The notes below the pieces were generated by a model. That model was not told where the DNA came from, searched no databases, and saw only the letters and a program-made list of their open reading frames with translations. Below are positions 1-10,596 of a stretch of DNA of 64,000 nt, piece by piece. The stretch is from Desulfobacteraceae bacterium Eth-SRB1 (GTDB lineage Bacteria > Desulfobacterota > Desulfobacteria > Desulfobacterales > ETH-SRB1): positions 563,127 to 627,126 of the forward strand of contig RPGP01000040.1 of the NCBI GenBank assembly GCA_004193555.1. The letters run 5' to 3'. Made by a program: the position numbers and the translations under genes. Each line of letters opens with the position of its first letter. Within the stretch, counting starts at the first letter, position 1.

Positions 1-226
1 TAGCCATCCTGTCGTGGTCATTGATAACAATGACCTCAAATCCCCTGTCCTTTGCCATTTGAGCAAGGGTTTCTATATCATAAGCGCCATCACTGAACGT
101 ACTGCGAAGATCAATAAGGCCGGCAACCTGCTGATATGAAGCCCCGTGGGAGGCAACAGGCAAAAGCAACAATGCAACGATCGAAAAAATGAGGAGGTAT
201 TTTTTTGTTTTGAAAGGTTTTTCCAT
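1..226 (-). CDS. Secreted PHP-domain protein, N-terminal part (continues beyond window start)
   Basis: Manual minus-strand reading from the CAT at 224-226: MEKPFKTKKYLLIFSIVALLLLPVASHGASYQQVAGLIDLRSTFSDGAYDIETLAQMAKDRGFEVIVINDHDRMA; signal peptide followed by PHP-like SDG...NDHD motifs. Not in the ORF track because it is truncated. Confidence 0.75.
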   Translation of the reverse strand, partial: MEKPFKTKKYLLIFSIVALLLLPVASHGASYQQVAGLIDLRSTFSDGAYDIETLAQMAKDRGFEVIVINDHDRMA

Positions 227-227
227 A

Positions 228-1424
228 TCAGATCGCTATATCCTTTTCCTGCAACAACTCATGGTATAACTGATCAATTTTTTGTACCATCACATCCGCA
301 CCGTAATCGATGGCTATCTTTCCCCCGTATTCCCCCATTTCTTCTCTTTTCCCGGGATCATCAAGAAGTTCTTTTATTCTCGCGGCCAGGGCATCTACAT
401 CACCAACAGGAACCAGATACCCGTTTTCGCCATCAACAACAAGATCGGGGATCCCGCCTATATTACTCGCCACAATCGGCTTCCCTAATGCCATGGCTTC
501 GACAAGCACCCGCCCCATTCCCTCATTAAGCGATGGGAGCACAAATATGTCAAATATTGACATTACTTCAGCCACATCCGGCCGCCAGCCCAAAAACTTT
601 ACATTCTCCTCTATGCCCAACCTGGAAGTCATATTTTTGAGCTCATCTGAAAGTTCACCATCGCCCAAAAATACAAAGGTTGTATCCGGCCTGGAACTAA
701 CAATTTTCCCTGCCGCCTCAATCAGGTATCTGTGCCCCTTTACATGTGTGAGCCTGCCGGCTGTATCAACAACAAGATTGCCTTCGGGAATCCCCAGCCT
801 TCTTTTCATTGCCGCAGAATCAACAGAAGTATTGGAGAACCTATCCAGATCAACGCCACTATGAACCACTGAAAACTTATCCTCAGAGGCAATACGGAAA
901 TGAAGATGATCCTTTTTTTCCTGCTCTGTAAGCGCGATAATCTTATCCGTAATACAGGCCGTCAATCTTTCAAGAACAATATAGAATGAAGTCCTACACC
1001 TGCCGGAGTAGCCCCAGAATACATGGCCGTGCGGGGTATGAATAATTACAGGAACTCGGGCAAAAAATGCCGCCCATCTACCTAATATTCCAGCTTTGGA
1101 AGTATGGGTATGAACGATATCGGGGCGCTCATGTCGCAGTATTTTAATCAGGGCGAAAAATGTCTTTAAATCATAAAAAGGGTGAATTCTCCTTATAAGG
1201 CTTGGAATTGTTATGATGCTGATCCCTTCCCTTTTTGCCTCTCTTACGATTTCCTCTACAGCCCTGGCTTCATCTTCCGCCATATTTGACTCAACGGAAA
1301 GCCCTCTAACCAGAATGATATCATACATCTCCCTGCCAAGACCCCTCACAGTCAAAAGGGTATTCTCGGCAGAACCGCCTTTATCCAGACGGGTAATGAT
1401 ATGTGCAACCTTTATCTTTTCCAA
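228..1424 (-). CDS. Glycosyltransferase family 4 protein
   Basis: HTHTSKAGILGRWAA, GWRPDVAEVM...FVLPSLNEGMGRVLVEAMALGKPIVAS motifs typical of GT4. Confidence 0.93.
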   Translation of the reverse strand: MEKIKVAHIITRLDKGGSAENTLLTVRGLGREMYDIILVRGLSVESNMAEDEARAVEEIVREAKREGISIITIPSLIRRIHPFYDLKTFFALIKILRHERPDIVHTHTSKAGILGRWAAFFARVPVIIHTPHGHVFWGYSGRCRTSFYIVLERLTACITDKIIALTEQEKKDHLHFRIASEDKFSVVHSGVDLDRFSNTSVDSAAMKRRLGIPEGNLVVDTAGRLTHVKGHRYLIEAAGKIVSSRPDTTFVFLGDGELSDELKNMTSRLGIEENVKFLGWRPDVAEVMSIFDIFVLPSLNEGMGRVLVEAMALGKPIVASNIGGIPDLVVDGENGYLVPVGDVDALAARIKELLDDPGKREEMGEYGGKIAIDYGADVMVQKIDQLYHELLQEKDIAI

Positions 1425-1429
1425 TAATA

Positions 1430-3406
1430 TTACCCTTCCATATAATTGGAATACCAGACCTGGAAGACTATCAGGTTCCAGACCTGCCAGGATGTATCAG
1501 AATGATTTGAAATAAGATTGCTGATCATATTTTCAATAACATTATAATCAAAAATTCCTTGCTTAACAATCAAATCTCTCGACAGATATTCGTCAATCAA
1601 GTATTTCAAGTCAGACTTCAGCCACTTGCTGATCGGCATTTCAAATCCCCATTTAGGTCTGTTATGCAAAGATTTCGGCAAAATATCCTTAAAGGTTTCC
1701 AGTAGAATATATTTCCCCTTACCATTTTTGATCTTCCAGCGTCCGCCAATGGAAAAGGCCAGCTCACATACCCGATGATCCAGAAAAGGAACCCTGACCT
1801 CAAGGGAATTAAGCATGCTCATGGCGTCCACTTTTTTCAACATATCTCCGGGAAGCGATTCCTTTACATCCGCATAGAGCATCCGGTTAATGTCATCGGC
1901 ATCTATCTCGTTTAACCTTTCCGACAGTATCTTCTTTCCGAGGTCGTGGTTAACTTCCGCTGTTCCAACAAAAATGCTTTTTCTCAAATCCCGGGAAAAT
2001 ATCTCGTTCCAAGCAAAAAAACGCTCTTCAAAACTTCCTTTTTCTGCGCCCCTTAAAAATTTTTTTAGCCTTCTGATATGTTCCGGCAGCTTCTGATCCC
2101 GCGATTCGGGAAGAGAGAAAAGAACAGGCTCCATAATCTTTTTACGTACGAATGAAGGGATCTTTTGATACCTTGAACGCCATGCCTCTCCTGTGTACAT
2201 CCGGTAACCGGCAAAAAGCTCATCCCCACCGTCACCGGAGAGAGCGACCTTGACATTCCTGCCTGTTTCCCTGGATACAACAAAGGCGGGAATCGCGGAA
2301 GAGTCTGCGAAGGGTTCGTCAAATGATTCCAGCACCTCCGGAATTGCCCCTATAACATCCTCTGCGCCAAGCCTGAATTCATGGTGATCTGTTTTATGAA
2401 AGGCAGCCACTTCCCTTGCATAAGCGGTCTCATCAAACATGGGCATATCTTTATAGCCTATCGAATAGGTTTTTACCGGTAGACTGGAATTTCTTGCCAT
2501 AAGTCCGACAATAATGCTTGAATCAATACCACCGCTCAAAAATGCACCCACTGGAACATCTGCAATCATCCGCATTTTGACAGCATCTTCCATGACTTCA
2601 AATAATGTGTTCTTCAAGGTGGTAAAATCTTCTTCACCGCCTGTTCCCACCCGAATATCCCTGTCTATATTCCAGTATTCTTTCTCCTCTATTTTGCCCG
2701 GACTAAACGTCAGAATATGCCCCGGTCTGAGCTTTTTCACGCCTTTAAATATGGTATAGGGAGCCGTGATGGAATTGAAGGTAAGATAAAGTCCAAGGGC
2801 ATCCCAGTCGATCTCTCTTGGCACATTCGGGTCCTGTAGTATCCCCTTTATCTCCGAAGCAAAAACCAAGGAGTCTCCGGCACGGCAGTAAACAAGGGGT
2901 TTTATGCCCAGGCGATCTCTGCACAGGAAAAGCGTCTGAACCCTTTCGTCCCATATAGCAAAGGCAAACATGCCGGCAAGCCTATTTACCCCTTCGATCC
3001 CCTCCTCTTCATACAGGTGGATAACAACCTCACAATCGGTCTGCGAGCTGAAATGGTGGCCTTTATTTATAAGCTCGGCCTTCAGCGACTGAAAATTATA
3101 GATTTCCCCATTGAAGACCATCCAGACGGTCTTGTCCTCATTAGACATCGGCTGCCGGCCAGCCTCGGACAAATCAATAATACTAAGCCTTCTGTGCCCA
3201 AGGCCTACCTCCACCTTTGAGCTTTGCCTGCCCCGTAAGTCCGGAAGATCGTACTGGGGAGCTTCTCGCTTTGAGCTTAAATAGACCCCATCGTCATCCG
3301 GCCCGCGATGTGAAAGGACTGATGCCATCTTTTGGATCAGCTCTTCCTCAATCCTTTTGCCATTTGTTGTTAGTTTTCCGCAGATTCCGCACATAGTTCT
3401 ACTCAT
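1430..3406 (-). CDS. asnB: Asparagine synthetase (glutamine-hydrolysing)-like amidotransferase
   Basis: MCGICGK N-terminal Cys nucleophile, LSHRGPDDDG, AFLSGGIDSSIIVGLM, ALSGDGGDELFAGY motifs. Confidence 0.93.
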   Translation of the reverse strand: MSRTMCGICGKLTTNGKRIEEELIQKMASVLSHRGPDDDGVYLSSKREAPQYDLPDLRGRQSSKVEVGLGHRRLSIIDLSEAGRQPMSNEDKTVWMVFNGEIYNFQSLKAELINKGHHFSSQTDCEVVIHLYEEEGIEGVNRLAGMFAFAIWDERVQTLFLCRDRLGIKPLVYCRAGDSLVFASEIKGILQDPNVPREIDWDALGLYLTFNSITAPYTIFKGVKKLRPGHILTFSPGKIEEKEYWNIDRDIRVGTGGEEDFTTLKNTLFEVMEDAVKMRMIADVPVGAFLSGGIDSSIIVGLMARNSSLPVKTYSIGYKDMPMFDETAYAREVAAFHKTDHHEFRLGAEDVIGAIPEVLESFDEPFADSSAIPAFVVSRETGRNVKVALSGDGGDELFAGYRMYTGEAWRSRYQKIPSFVRKKIMEPVLFSLPESRDQKLPEHIRRLKKFLRGAEKGSFEERFFAWNEIFSRDLRKSIFVGTAEVNHDLGKKILSERLNEIDADDINRMLYADVKESLPGDMLKKVDAMSMLNSLEVRVPFLDHRVCELAFSIGGRWKIKNGKGKYILLETFKDILPKSLHNRPKWGFEMPISKWLKSDLKYLIDEYLSRDLIVKQGIFDYNVIENMISNLISNHSDTSWQVWNLIVFQVWYSNYMEG

Positions 3407-4100
3407 TCTTTCTCAAGAGATAACAGGTATATCCGGTCAAACCAACAAAAAACCTGGAAAGAAATTTTGCCAAAGCGAAGGGAAGAGGATACATGAGTGT
3501 CCCTGTAGAATCGATGAGTTTAACACCATTTAAGGAATTGAGAAGCTTGATAAAGGCTTTATGTGTAAAACCATGTATATGTGGACCGTCAAGAACGATA
3601 CACATCGGTTGTTGACCGAAAAGTAATAAAAACCTGTTAATAAGATGGGCCAGGTTCGGTATGTCAATTAAAATATACCCTCCTTTTCTAGTAACTCTCA
3701 CAGCTTCATCAATGACCTTCCTATAATTTTTCAGGTGTTCGAGAACCTGATCGCATATTACAAGATCAAAAATATCTTCTTTGAAGGGCAATTCACCTCT
3801 CTCAAGATCCAGTTTTATAACATTAAATATTTGTCGAGCGGTGATCAGCTTCACTTCATCAAAGTCGACGCCATATACATTATTAATGTCAATATCCAAA
3901 GAATTTGAGACACGAACAGCATTTTCACCGTTTCCACATCCTATATCAAGCAAGGAAATAATCTCATGTCTGCTGATGTTTTTTTGTAAAGTGTATACTG
4001 CATTTTCACCCCAGCTCGTCCATTCATATTGGGTCATAACAATTCTACGCTTAACATAACCTTTAAATTTATTGTAAATACCATCACATATTCGGTTCAC
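3399..4100 (-). CDS. Class I SAM-dependent methyltransferase
   Basis: LLDIGCGNGENAVRVS, DLVICDQVLEHLKN. Confidence 0.88.
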   Translation of the reverse strand: MNRICDGIYNKFKGYVKRRIVMTQYEWTSWGENAVYTLQKNISRHEIISLLDIGCGNGENAVRVSNSLDIDINNVYGVDFDEVKLITARQIFNVIKLDLERGELPFKEDIFDLVICDQVLEHLKNYRKVIDEAVRVTRKGGYILIDIPNLAHLINRFLLLFGQQPMCIVLDGPHIHGFTHKAFIKLLNSLNGVKLIDSTGTLMYPLPFALAKFLSRFFVGLTGYTCYLLRKNE

Positions 4101-4103
4101 TGT

Positions 4104-4892
4104 TTAATTCCCCCTAATCGCATTCAATGTCTCTGATATCCGATGGGCCACTCTGTCAACTTTATACTTGCGAATATATTTCCAGGAACGTTTATCCTTG
4201 AAGAAGAGATATATATTAGAAATCTTGGTGAGAAAGATATTATGATCATCATCATCGATCTGAATTCGGCCAATGCCAGCCAGACTGGGTCGCCTGTTTG
4301 TGGGACACTGCGTGAAAACCGCTTTAACTCCCTGAATCCATAGGAACTCCCATAAAGATTTTTTTGGCACCCCATTCCTGAACGCACAAAACTCAATATC
4401 ACCACTGAATTCCTTTTTAATTATCTTCAGGTAACTAAAAACTCTTTCTTTTATGGATTGTTCATCATATTGATCCTTGATCCCCCTACCTTCATAGGCC
4501 AAAAGACCTATACCCATTCCACTTTCTGCGATTTCATGGACTTCGTCCCAGTTTAAACATGGTACCGATATGCCACCGATTGTTCTCTCGCCACCAATAT
4601 ACTCAGGAATAATAAAAAATGTGGCATGAAAATTATGACTTTTTAAAACGGGAAGCACATTAGCGTAGGCATCTCGATAGCCGCCATCAACAGTAATCGC
4701 AATGGATTTGGTGGGCAATTTGATACGCCCGGCAAGGTAATCCGGTGCCCTGCGTAACGGCACAACATTATAACCATTCTCTGAAAGAAAGTTCATCTGC
4801 CGTTTGAACGGTTCAGATTGAAGACCATCCACCATTGCATCCGCAGGATAATGGCCAATATTATGATAGAGTAAAATAGGTATTTCTTTCAC
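4104..4892 (-). CDS. Polysaccharide deacetylase family protein
   Basis: ILLYHNIGHYPADAMVDGL, IAITVDGGYRDAYANVLPVLKSHNFHATFFI (NodB fold; DDG changed to VDGG). Confidence 0.85.
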   Translation of the reverse strand: MKEIPILLYHNIGHYPADAMVDGLQSEPFKRQMNFLSENGYNVVPLRRAPDYLAGRIKLPTKSIAITVDGGYRDAYANVLPVLKSHNFHATFFIIPEYIGGERTIGGISVPCLNWDEVHEIAESGMGIGLLAYEGRGIKDQYDEQSIKERVFSYLKIIKKEFSGDIEFCAFRNGVPKKSLWEFLWIQGVKAVFTQCPTNRRPSLAGIGRIQIDDDDHNIFLTKISNIYLFFKDKRSWKYIRKYKVDRVAHRISETLNAIRGN

Positions 4893-4905
4893 GACGTTCC
4901 TTACG

Positions 4906-6045
4906 TCACTTATTTAAAATTAGCCTTTTCATAGCTTCATGTAACCGATGAGCCACATGTTCCCAAGTCATTTGTGTTTCAATCCAGTGTCGTCCCTCAT
5001 TTCCCAACCTTTTTGCGAGATCAGTATCGATGAGCAACCGCTGTATTGCATAGGCAATAACCCTCGGATCATCAGGATTAACCAAAAGCCCAGTTTCACC
5101 ATCCCTTACAGCATCAGGAACGCCACCAGAACAACCTGCTATTACTGGAAGGCCACTAGCGCTGGCTTCAAGGAAAGAGATGCCGAATCCTTCAATAAGA
5201 TCCAAGCGTCCTGGTATTTCCCTGCTGGTCATAATGAAGATATCACAAGCAGCGTACATTGCTGGCAGTTGACTTCCAGGAATAAAGCCGGCAAATATCA
5301 CCTGACGTTCTAAACCAAAACTTTGAACCATTGTGCGTAAACGCTTTTCTTCTTCACCTTGGCCCACTATAACGTAATTTGGTTTCAGACCTTGCTTTTT
5401 TAATATAGCCAAAGCTTCTAAAACACGATCGTGACCTTTGTGCAGATCCAGACGCGCCACAGTAAGTAACCGTTTTTGTTTATCCCCAATTTGATGCGCG
5501 GCTGCTGGTTTAAATCGTTGTGAATCGACACCGTTTGTGATCACATGAATCCGGCTTTTTTCCATTCCAAGATCCGTCAATAAACTAGCACTGTAACGGC
5601 TAACAGGGAAAATCCCCTTAGCCCTGATAAGAGCTACACGACGCCATCGTTTCAGGTAACTCTTGAAACGCCGTCGCCACGTCAATGTATCGTCGAGGAT
5701 TTCAGATGCATGTACACTAATGAAATATGGCACTGGTATTAGGCAGTACCATATGTGGCTGATAAGAGCTGTAGGCCATACGGTATGAAGTACCGCGTCA
5801 ATTTTGTAACTTCGAAGTAACCACGGCAAATATATAAAAAGGGCTAAGGTTCGCAGTATAGGAATTTGAGGCGTACGAACTATTCGAACTTGGTATGCTT
5901 TATCAAAAGATTCTGAATTAAACACACCTCTAGTCAAAATAGTTACCTGGCACATATTATTAAGTGCTCTTGCCAATTCTGCAGTGTAAGTGCTAATTCC
6001 CCCAATGCTAGGAGGAAAGTCAGTACCAACCACTAAGAGGTTCAC
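4906..6045 (-). CDS. Glycosyltransferase family 4 protein
   Basis: TDFPPSIGGISTYTAELARAL, GFGISFLEASASGLPVIAG. Confidence 0.92.
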   Translation of the reverse strand: MNLLVVGTDFPPSIGGISTYTAELARALNNMCQVTILTRGVFNSESFDKAYQVRIVRTPQIPILRTLALFIYLPWLLRSYKIDAVLHTVWPTALISHIWYCLIPVPYFISVHASEILDDTLTWRRRFKSYLKRWRRVALIRAKGIFPVSRYSASLLTDLGMEKSRIHVITNGVDSQRFKPAAAHQIGDKQKRLLTVARLDLHKGHDRVLEALAILKKQGLKPNYVIVGQGEEEKRLRTMVQSFGLERQVIFAGFIPGSQLPAMYAACDIFIMTSREIPGRLDLIEGFGISFLEASASGLPVIAGCSGGVPDAVRDGETGLLVNPDDPRVIAYAIQRLLIDTDLAKRLGNEGRHWIETQMTWEHVAHRLHEAMKRLILNK

Positions 6046-6047
6046 AA

Positions 6048-7109
6048 TTATGCCTTCCTTTCACCATAAAGCCACCACCACGAATCTTCCTCAAGAAGTA
6101 TCCTGGTGTTACATAATTCACTTCCTTTCAACCACTTTCGCATCTCATGCTTTTTGTAATAGTTAGTAATGGGCGCCGCCAAACGGTCAAACCAATCCGT
6201 ATACCCGATCTGGAACCCATATGCTGCATACTCTTTAACCCGCAACGGCGTAAAGCGCTCTGCCACATTTCTCACAAATGGCAAACTCTGTGTTAATCGA
6301 TACAGGTTCATGAAAATGCCATAATCTATTAAATTACACAAATAGGCCATCCGACGGATGTTCTCGTTGGAAAGTCGCAGTGAAATGAACCGTAAAATTT
6401 CCAGCGCAACCTTCCGCGGAGCATAGGCATATACCCATATAAACAGTCCCCCACCCTTGTTTAAAAATTTTATTAAGGCCTGATAGCCTTTCTCAGGTTC
6501 AGGAAGATGGTGTAATACGCCTAAACTAAATATGAAATCAAAAATGCCAGGGCTGAATGGCAAGTTATATATATCAGCCTGCACGATATGAACCTGTTCA
6601 TTATCAATATTAAGTCGATGCGCAGCATCAACGGCATGCGACAAGTCAATACCTACAATCTCAGCTCCTTTTTCGCTCGCTTGCCGGGCATGTCGACCTG
6701 CACCACATCCAACGTCGAGTCCCAACTTCCCTTTGAAAAAATAGGCTGGTAGTGGCGCAATGAAGGGTTCAAAGTTATCACACTTATAGTCAGAAAATTG
6801 CTCCCATTCGTATCCAAATCGATTCATCGTTGCCTTCTTTTTTTCACTCAGGTCACTTTCTTTGGCAATTGCCTTACGGTCTAAAATGCCTGAATGTCGA
6901 TTGAAAAAATCCGGATAGAGTTCCGGCCATCTATTTCTTAACGAACCACAAAGTAATCTTGGCACCCCACCGATGACTGGAAATATCTGACCACAGGGGC
7001 AGCTTAAAATTCCTTCAACAATCTCATTTCTTTCTCGATGACTTACCTTTAATGCTAATTTATTGCCGCAATCAGGACATGCCAACCACCTTAAAAGTCT
7101 CTTTTTCAT
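6048..7109 (-). CDS. SAM methyltransferase with N-terminal Trm112-like zinc ribbon
   Basis: LACPDCGNKL...GILSCPCGQIFPVIGGVPRLL followed by LGLDVGCGAGRHARQASEKGAEIVGIDLS. Confidence 0.85.
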   Translation of the reverse strand: MKKRLLRWLACPDCGNKLALKVSHRERNEIVEGILSCPCGQIFPVIGGVPRLLCGSLRNRWPELYPDFFNRHSGILDRKAIAKESDLSEKKKATMNRFGYEWEQFSDYKCDNFEPFIAPLPAYFFKGKLGLDVGCGAGRHARQASEKGAEIVGIDLSHAVDAAHRLNIDNEQVHIVQADIYNLPFSPGIFDFIFSLGVLHHLPEPEKGYQALIKFLNKGGGLFIWVYAYAPRKVALEILRFISLRLSNENIRRMAYLCNLIDYGIFMNLYRLTQSLPFVRNVAERFTPLRVKEYAAYGFQIGYTDWFDRLAAPITNYYKKHEMRKWLKGSELCNTRILLEEDSWWWLYGERKA

Positions 7110-7351
7110 TCATTAGCCTCGAATATTTTAAGCAAAGAACAGAAAAGGGGATTGCGCCGAACAACATCATGCCTCCATTCAGTAACACCCTGAATAATCT
7201 GATGATCTGATTTATGCCACGGCAATTTACGGGTCAGTATATGAACATCATACCCTCTCTTCTGCAAAATGGTGCTCTGTTCAAACAAAACCCTTTCTGC
7301 TCCACCAATTACCTCAACAATCGAAACATCGGAAACGAATAAGATATTCAA
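7106..7351 (-). pseudogene. Truncated glycosyltransferase (GT4 N-terminus only)
   Basis: MNILFVSDVSIVEVIGGAERVLFEQSTILQKRGYDVHILTRK is a GT4 N-terminal start; the 81-aa ORF stops abruptly and lacks the nucleotide-sugar-binding domain. Confidence 0.7.
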
Positions 7352-7406
7352 AACTAATCCTCTTTAACTTGACGATCACTTAAAAGACAAACTCAAATGG
7401 AATTTT

Positions 7407-7863
7407 TTACTTTTTTCTTGCCATCACTTCCAGTGAAGGACCCCAAAGAACTCTTCCACCAAGAAATAAATCAGTTAATTTACCCATTACTTCAATTATT
7501 CTCGCAACAAAACTGAAAAAGGAACTCCCCAGCGGCAAGGCCCGGGGTAATCCGTGCAATCTGCGAGATCTGTGGATTAAACTCACCCCGGAAAAGCTCG
7601 CATTATGAACCTCAATATCTGTAAACCCATGATCAGACAACAGTCTTCTTATAAATCCTGGTGTGAAACAATATTCGTGAAAAACAAGCAATTTTGCTAT
7701 GCTTCGTTCAATATTGAGCTTTTGGGACACTTTAAAAAGATATGAATGGAAAAGACCATTGGGAAATCTCAGAAAGAGAACACCGTTGGACTTTAGTAAA
7801 AGCTTTGCTTTGCTGACCTCCTTCCAGGGCTCCACCGGGATTTGATCTATTGGAAGACTATTA
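7407..7863 (-). pseudogene. 5'-truncated methyltransferase (C-terminal half), broken by the IS4-like element
   Basis: EPWKEV...FLRFPNGLFHSYLF...LLVFHEYCFTPGFIRRLLSDHGFTDIEV...GGRVLWGPSLEVMARKK parallels the C-terminal half of the intact ORF 15364-16203; the frame can be followed to the IS boundary. Confidence 0.8.
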
Positions 7864-8007
7864 ACTCAAGTTTCGCACCCCTAAATGGGGGTTAACCGCT
7901 TATATTTTACTCATATCACTTCATTTTTAGTGTTGAAAAGGGCAACCTTTTATGGTATATAAGTAATTGATAAGATTACAAACCACCATAAAAGGAGCCC
8001 TTTAATT

Positions 8008-8155
8008 ATGACTACCACAAATTGCGAAAAGTTTAAAGGAGAAATTCAAAATTATCTGGTAAATGGTCAAAATAATTTTGATTCAAAAATTGACAGCCTT
8101 TTTTCTTCTCTTAAATTTAAAACCTGGTTATGCCGAACCAATATTATAAAGAAAG
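8008..8155 (+). pseudogene. N-terminal fragment of IS4-like transposase
   Basis: MTTTNCEKFKGEIQNYLVNGQNNFDSKIDSLFSSLKFKTWLCRTNIIKK, then interrupted by the IS66 end at 8156. Confidence 0.65.
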
Positions 8156-8176
8156 GTAAGCGCTCAATAAACCGCA

Positions 8177-9754
8177 CTAACTATTTAGCTTCAGTTGTTC
8201 CGGGCTCAGATACTGAGGAAGCAGGAATTTATAATCTTCGGTCGTCTCAGCCACCGGCAGTCTCTCAAACAGATAGCGCAGATAATGATAGGGTTCCAGT
8301 TCATTAGCCTTGGCTGTTTCAATCAAACTGAAAAGAGCAGCGCTTGCCTTGGCGCCTTCCGGGTTTCCGGAAAACAGCCAGTTTTTGCGACCCACGACAA
8401 ATGGCCGAATGGCATTCTCGGCATCATTGTTGTCAGGCTTGGTAAATCCCTGTTCCGTGTATCGAACCAGCCTGTCCCACTGATTTATGGCGTAAGATAT
8501 GGCTTTGCCAAGCAAACCTTTGGGAGGCGTCTGTATTGATTTTTGATTGAGCCACACCCTGAACGATTCAAGAATCGGCAACGCTTTTTCCTGCCGCTCG
8601 GCGTAAAGTTCTTCCGGGGTCAGTTCGAGCGCTCGCGCGTTCTTTTCAATTCTATACAACTTCTTTATAACTGTCAGCGCCTTATCTGCATGGCCTCTTT
8701 TCTTTTTAGAAGAAGCTTTGGTGACATCCACAAATTTACGACGCACGTGTGCCCAGCACGCAATATGATGGATGCCATCCCAACGGTCAAGAAAATCATA
8801 ACCTGAGTATCCGTCGGTCTGAACGTACCCTTTGTATCCGCGTAAATATGATGCGGCAACATCTCCGGCCCGGCTGGCGTTATATTTATAGATTAGTGAC
8901 GGCCTGCCGCGCGCACCTCCGCGGAATATCCACATATACGATTTTGATCGGCGCTCAGGCTCATTCAAAACCTTAAGAGTTGTCTCATCAATGTTGATCA
9001 AAGGACCGGCTAAAATTTCATCGTGCAAAATATTCAGCAGCGGCTTGCATTTTTCGGCCACTTTCATTACCCAGTTGCACATCGTGGCCCTGGACAGGTC
9101 AACTCCAAGACGCATGAACTGTTTTTCCTGTCGATAAAATGGCAGGGCATCTACAAATTTGGCTGTCAGTACATGCGCTAAAAGACCTGGGGTTGCGATG
9201 CTTTTGGGTATCAGTTGTGCAGGAACCGGCGCAATCGATACTGCGGGTTCATCGTTTTCGACGCCTTCACAGTTTTTGCAGACATATTTTAACCGGATGT
9301 TTCGTATCACCTGCATGCGGGCAGGTATAATATCAAGCTGTTCAGATACTTCTTCGCCAATACAGCTTTTCCGGCACCCGCAGAAGCAGATCTTTTCTTT
9401 GTCACTTAAATCGTGAATAACTTCGATGCGAGGCAGGTCAGCAGGTAAGGGCCTTCGACCCCTTTTCTTACGTTTATAGCTGGGAACCTCGACCGTATCT
9501 TCGATATCAGAACCCAGGATAGTATCTTCGGCGGTTTCATCAAAAAGCAGAAGCTGACGCTCGTCTGAGTCGCTCTTGATTTTTTCTGATTTTCGACCGA
9601 AAAGTTTGTCCTGAAGAAGGCGAATCTGTTCCTTTAATATCTTTATTTCCGATTCATAAAATCGCTCTTTTTTAGCAAATCCATCTACAAGGGAGGCGTT
9701 GATCTGCTGCAGTTCTAAAATGTCTTTTGATGGCTCACAACCACTTGATATCAT
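8177..9754 (-). CDS. tnpC: IS66 family transposase
   Basis: QTDGYSGYD, CWAHVRRKFVD, PDNNDAENAIRPFVVGRKNWLFSGNPEGAKASAALFSLIETAKAN. Confidence 0.97.
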   Translation of the reverse strand: MISSGCEPSKDILELQQINASLVDGFAKKERFYESEIKILKEQIRLLQDKLFGRKSEKIKSDSDERQLLLFDETAEDTILGSDIEDTVEVPSYKRKKRGRRPLPADLPRIEVIHDLSDKEKICFCGCRKSCIGEEVSEQLDIIPARMQVIRNIRLKYVCKNCEGVENDEPAVSIAPVPAQLIPKSIATPGLLAHVLTAKFVDALPFYRQEKQFMRLGVDLSRATMCNWVMKVAEKCKPLLNILHDEILAGPLINIDETTLKVLNEPERRSKSYMWIFRGGARGRPSLIYKYNASRAGDVAASYLRGYKGYVQTDGYSGYDFLDRWDGIHHIACWAHVRRKFVDVTKASSKKKRGHADKALTVIKKLYRIEKNARALELTPEELYAERQEKALPILESFRVWLNQKSIQTPPKGLLGKAISYAINQWDRLVRYTEQGFTKPDNNDAENAIRPFVVGRKNWLFSGNPEGAKASAALFSLIETAKANELEPYHYLRYLFERLPVAETTEDYKFLLPQYLSPEQLKLNS

Positions 9755-9822
9755 GTAAATTACATAGCATAATTATATGGTTTTTAAAAGCTTTTTTTAC
9801 AAAATAATCACTTTTTTTTGGT

Positions 9823-10179
9823 CTAAAAAAGCAGAGAATAGGAAAGTCTTTTATGGGCTTTTTGCTGGTTGATTTCTAAGCCGTCTACCAGCCACATCAA
9901 CTCCCTTTGATCAATTTTCATGACATCTTCACTTGATTCAGGCCATCTGAAAAAATGCTTTTCAAGCCGCTTGCTCCACAGGCAAAAACCGTTTCTATCC
10001 CAGTATAGAATTTTCAGTATATTTCGCTTTCGATTACAAAAAACAAACAGATGGCCGGAAAAGGGATCAAGTTCCATGCTTTCCTGAACCAGGATCGACA
10101 GACCATTGATAGCCTTTCTCATATCCGTATTGCCGAGGGCAAGGTAGACTCTCATTTGGGATGACGTCAATAACATCAC
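9823..10179 (-). CDS. tnpB: IS66 family insertion sequence element accessory protein TnpB
   Basis: GNTDMRKAINGLSILVQ...FSGHLFVFCNRKRNILKILYWDRNGFCLWSKRLEKHFFRWP. Confidence 0.97.
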   Translation of the reverse strand: MMLLTSSQMRVYLALGNTDMRKAINGLSILVQESMELDPFSGHLFVFCNRKRNILKILYWDRNGFCLWSKRLEKHFFRWPESSEDVMKIDQRELMWLVDGLEINQQKAHKRLSYSLLF

Positions 10180-10553
10180 TTCTGCTCCAAAGCGTGAACC
10201 AGCCTTTGAAGCGTCAAAGGATAAAAATCATCGCTGACTTCAATCCGGTATCGATCATCGAGCACGATACAAAGGGGCGCTCTCCCAACTTTACTGCCGA
10301 CATCCATTGGCGGCGCTAATGGAACAGGAACAAAGGATACTGAATTAACCTTCGCACTGTCTTGCCTTTTCTTCCAGTATCCAAAGGATCTTGAACTCAA
10401 CCCGTTTAAGCGGCAATATTCTGCCTGGCTTATATCTGTCTTCTCCCAAGATGTTATATGCGCTTGCCAGAATTTCCTCTTTTGCTTAAGGGTGTGCTTT
10501 GATTTTGCCATAATAAACCTCCACTTTTTATAAGTTTCGGTCCAATATGACAT
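10176..10553 (-). CDS. tnpA: IS66 family TnpA-like protein
   Basis: KRKFWQAHITSWEKTDISQAEYCRLNGLSSRSFGYWKK. Confidence 0.9.
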   Translation of the reverse strand: MSYWTETYKKWRFIMAKSKHTLKQKRKFWQAHITSWEKTDISQAEYCRLNGLSSRSFGYWKKRQDSAKVNSVSFVPVPLAPPMDVGSKVGRAPLCIVLDDRYRIEVSDDFYPLTLQRLVHALEQK

Positions 10554-10596
10554 GGATGCCTGGTTATGTGAAGATGCGGTTTATTAAGCGCTTACG

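Larger units (their letters stand above)
8156..10595 (-). mobile_element. IS66-family insertion sequence (tnpA/tnpB/tnpC)
   Basis: 20-bp ends GTAAGCGCTCAATAAACCGC (8156-8175) / GCGGTTTATTAAGCGCTTAC (10576-10595), 19/20 match inverted; encloses three IS66-type ORFs. Confidence 0.92.

Noticed and set aside
310-864. Long antisense ORF opposite the GT4 gene, and many similar antisense ORFs (e.g. 30154-30708, 39963-40349)
   Set aside because: They mirror well-supported genes on the other strand and lack recognisable domains or start signals.
8195-9416. Plus-strand ORFs across the IS66 transposase
   Set aside because: Antisense to an intact TnpC; no independent support.
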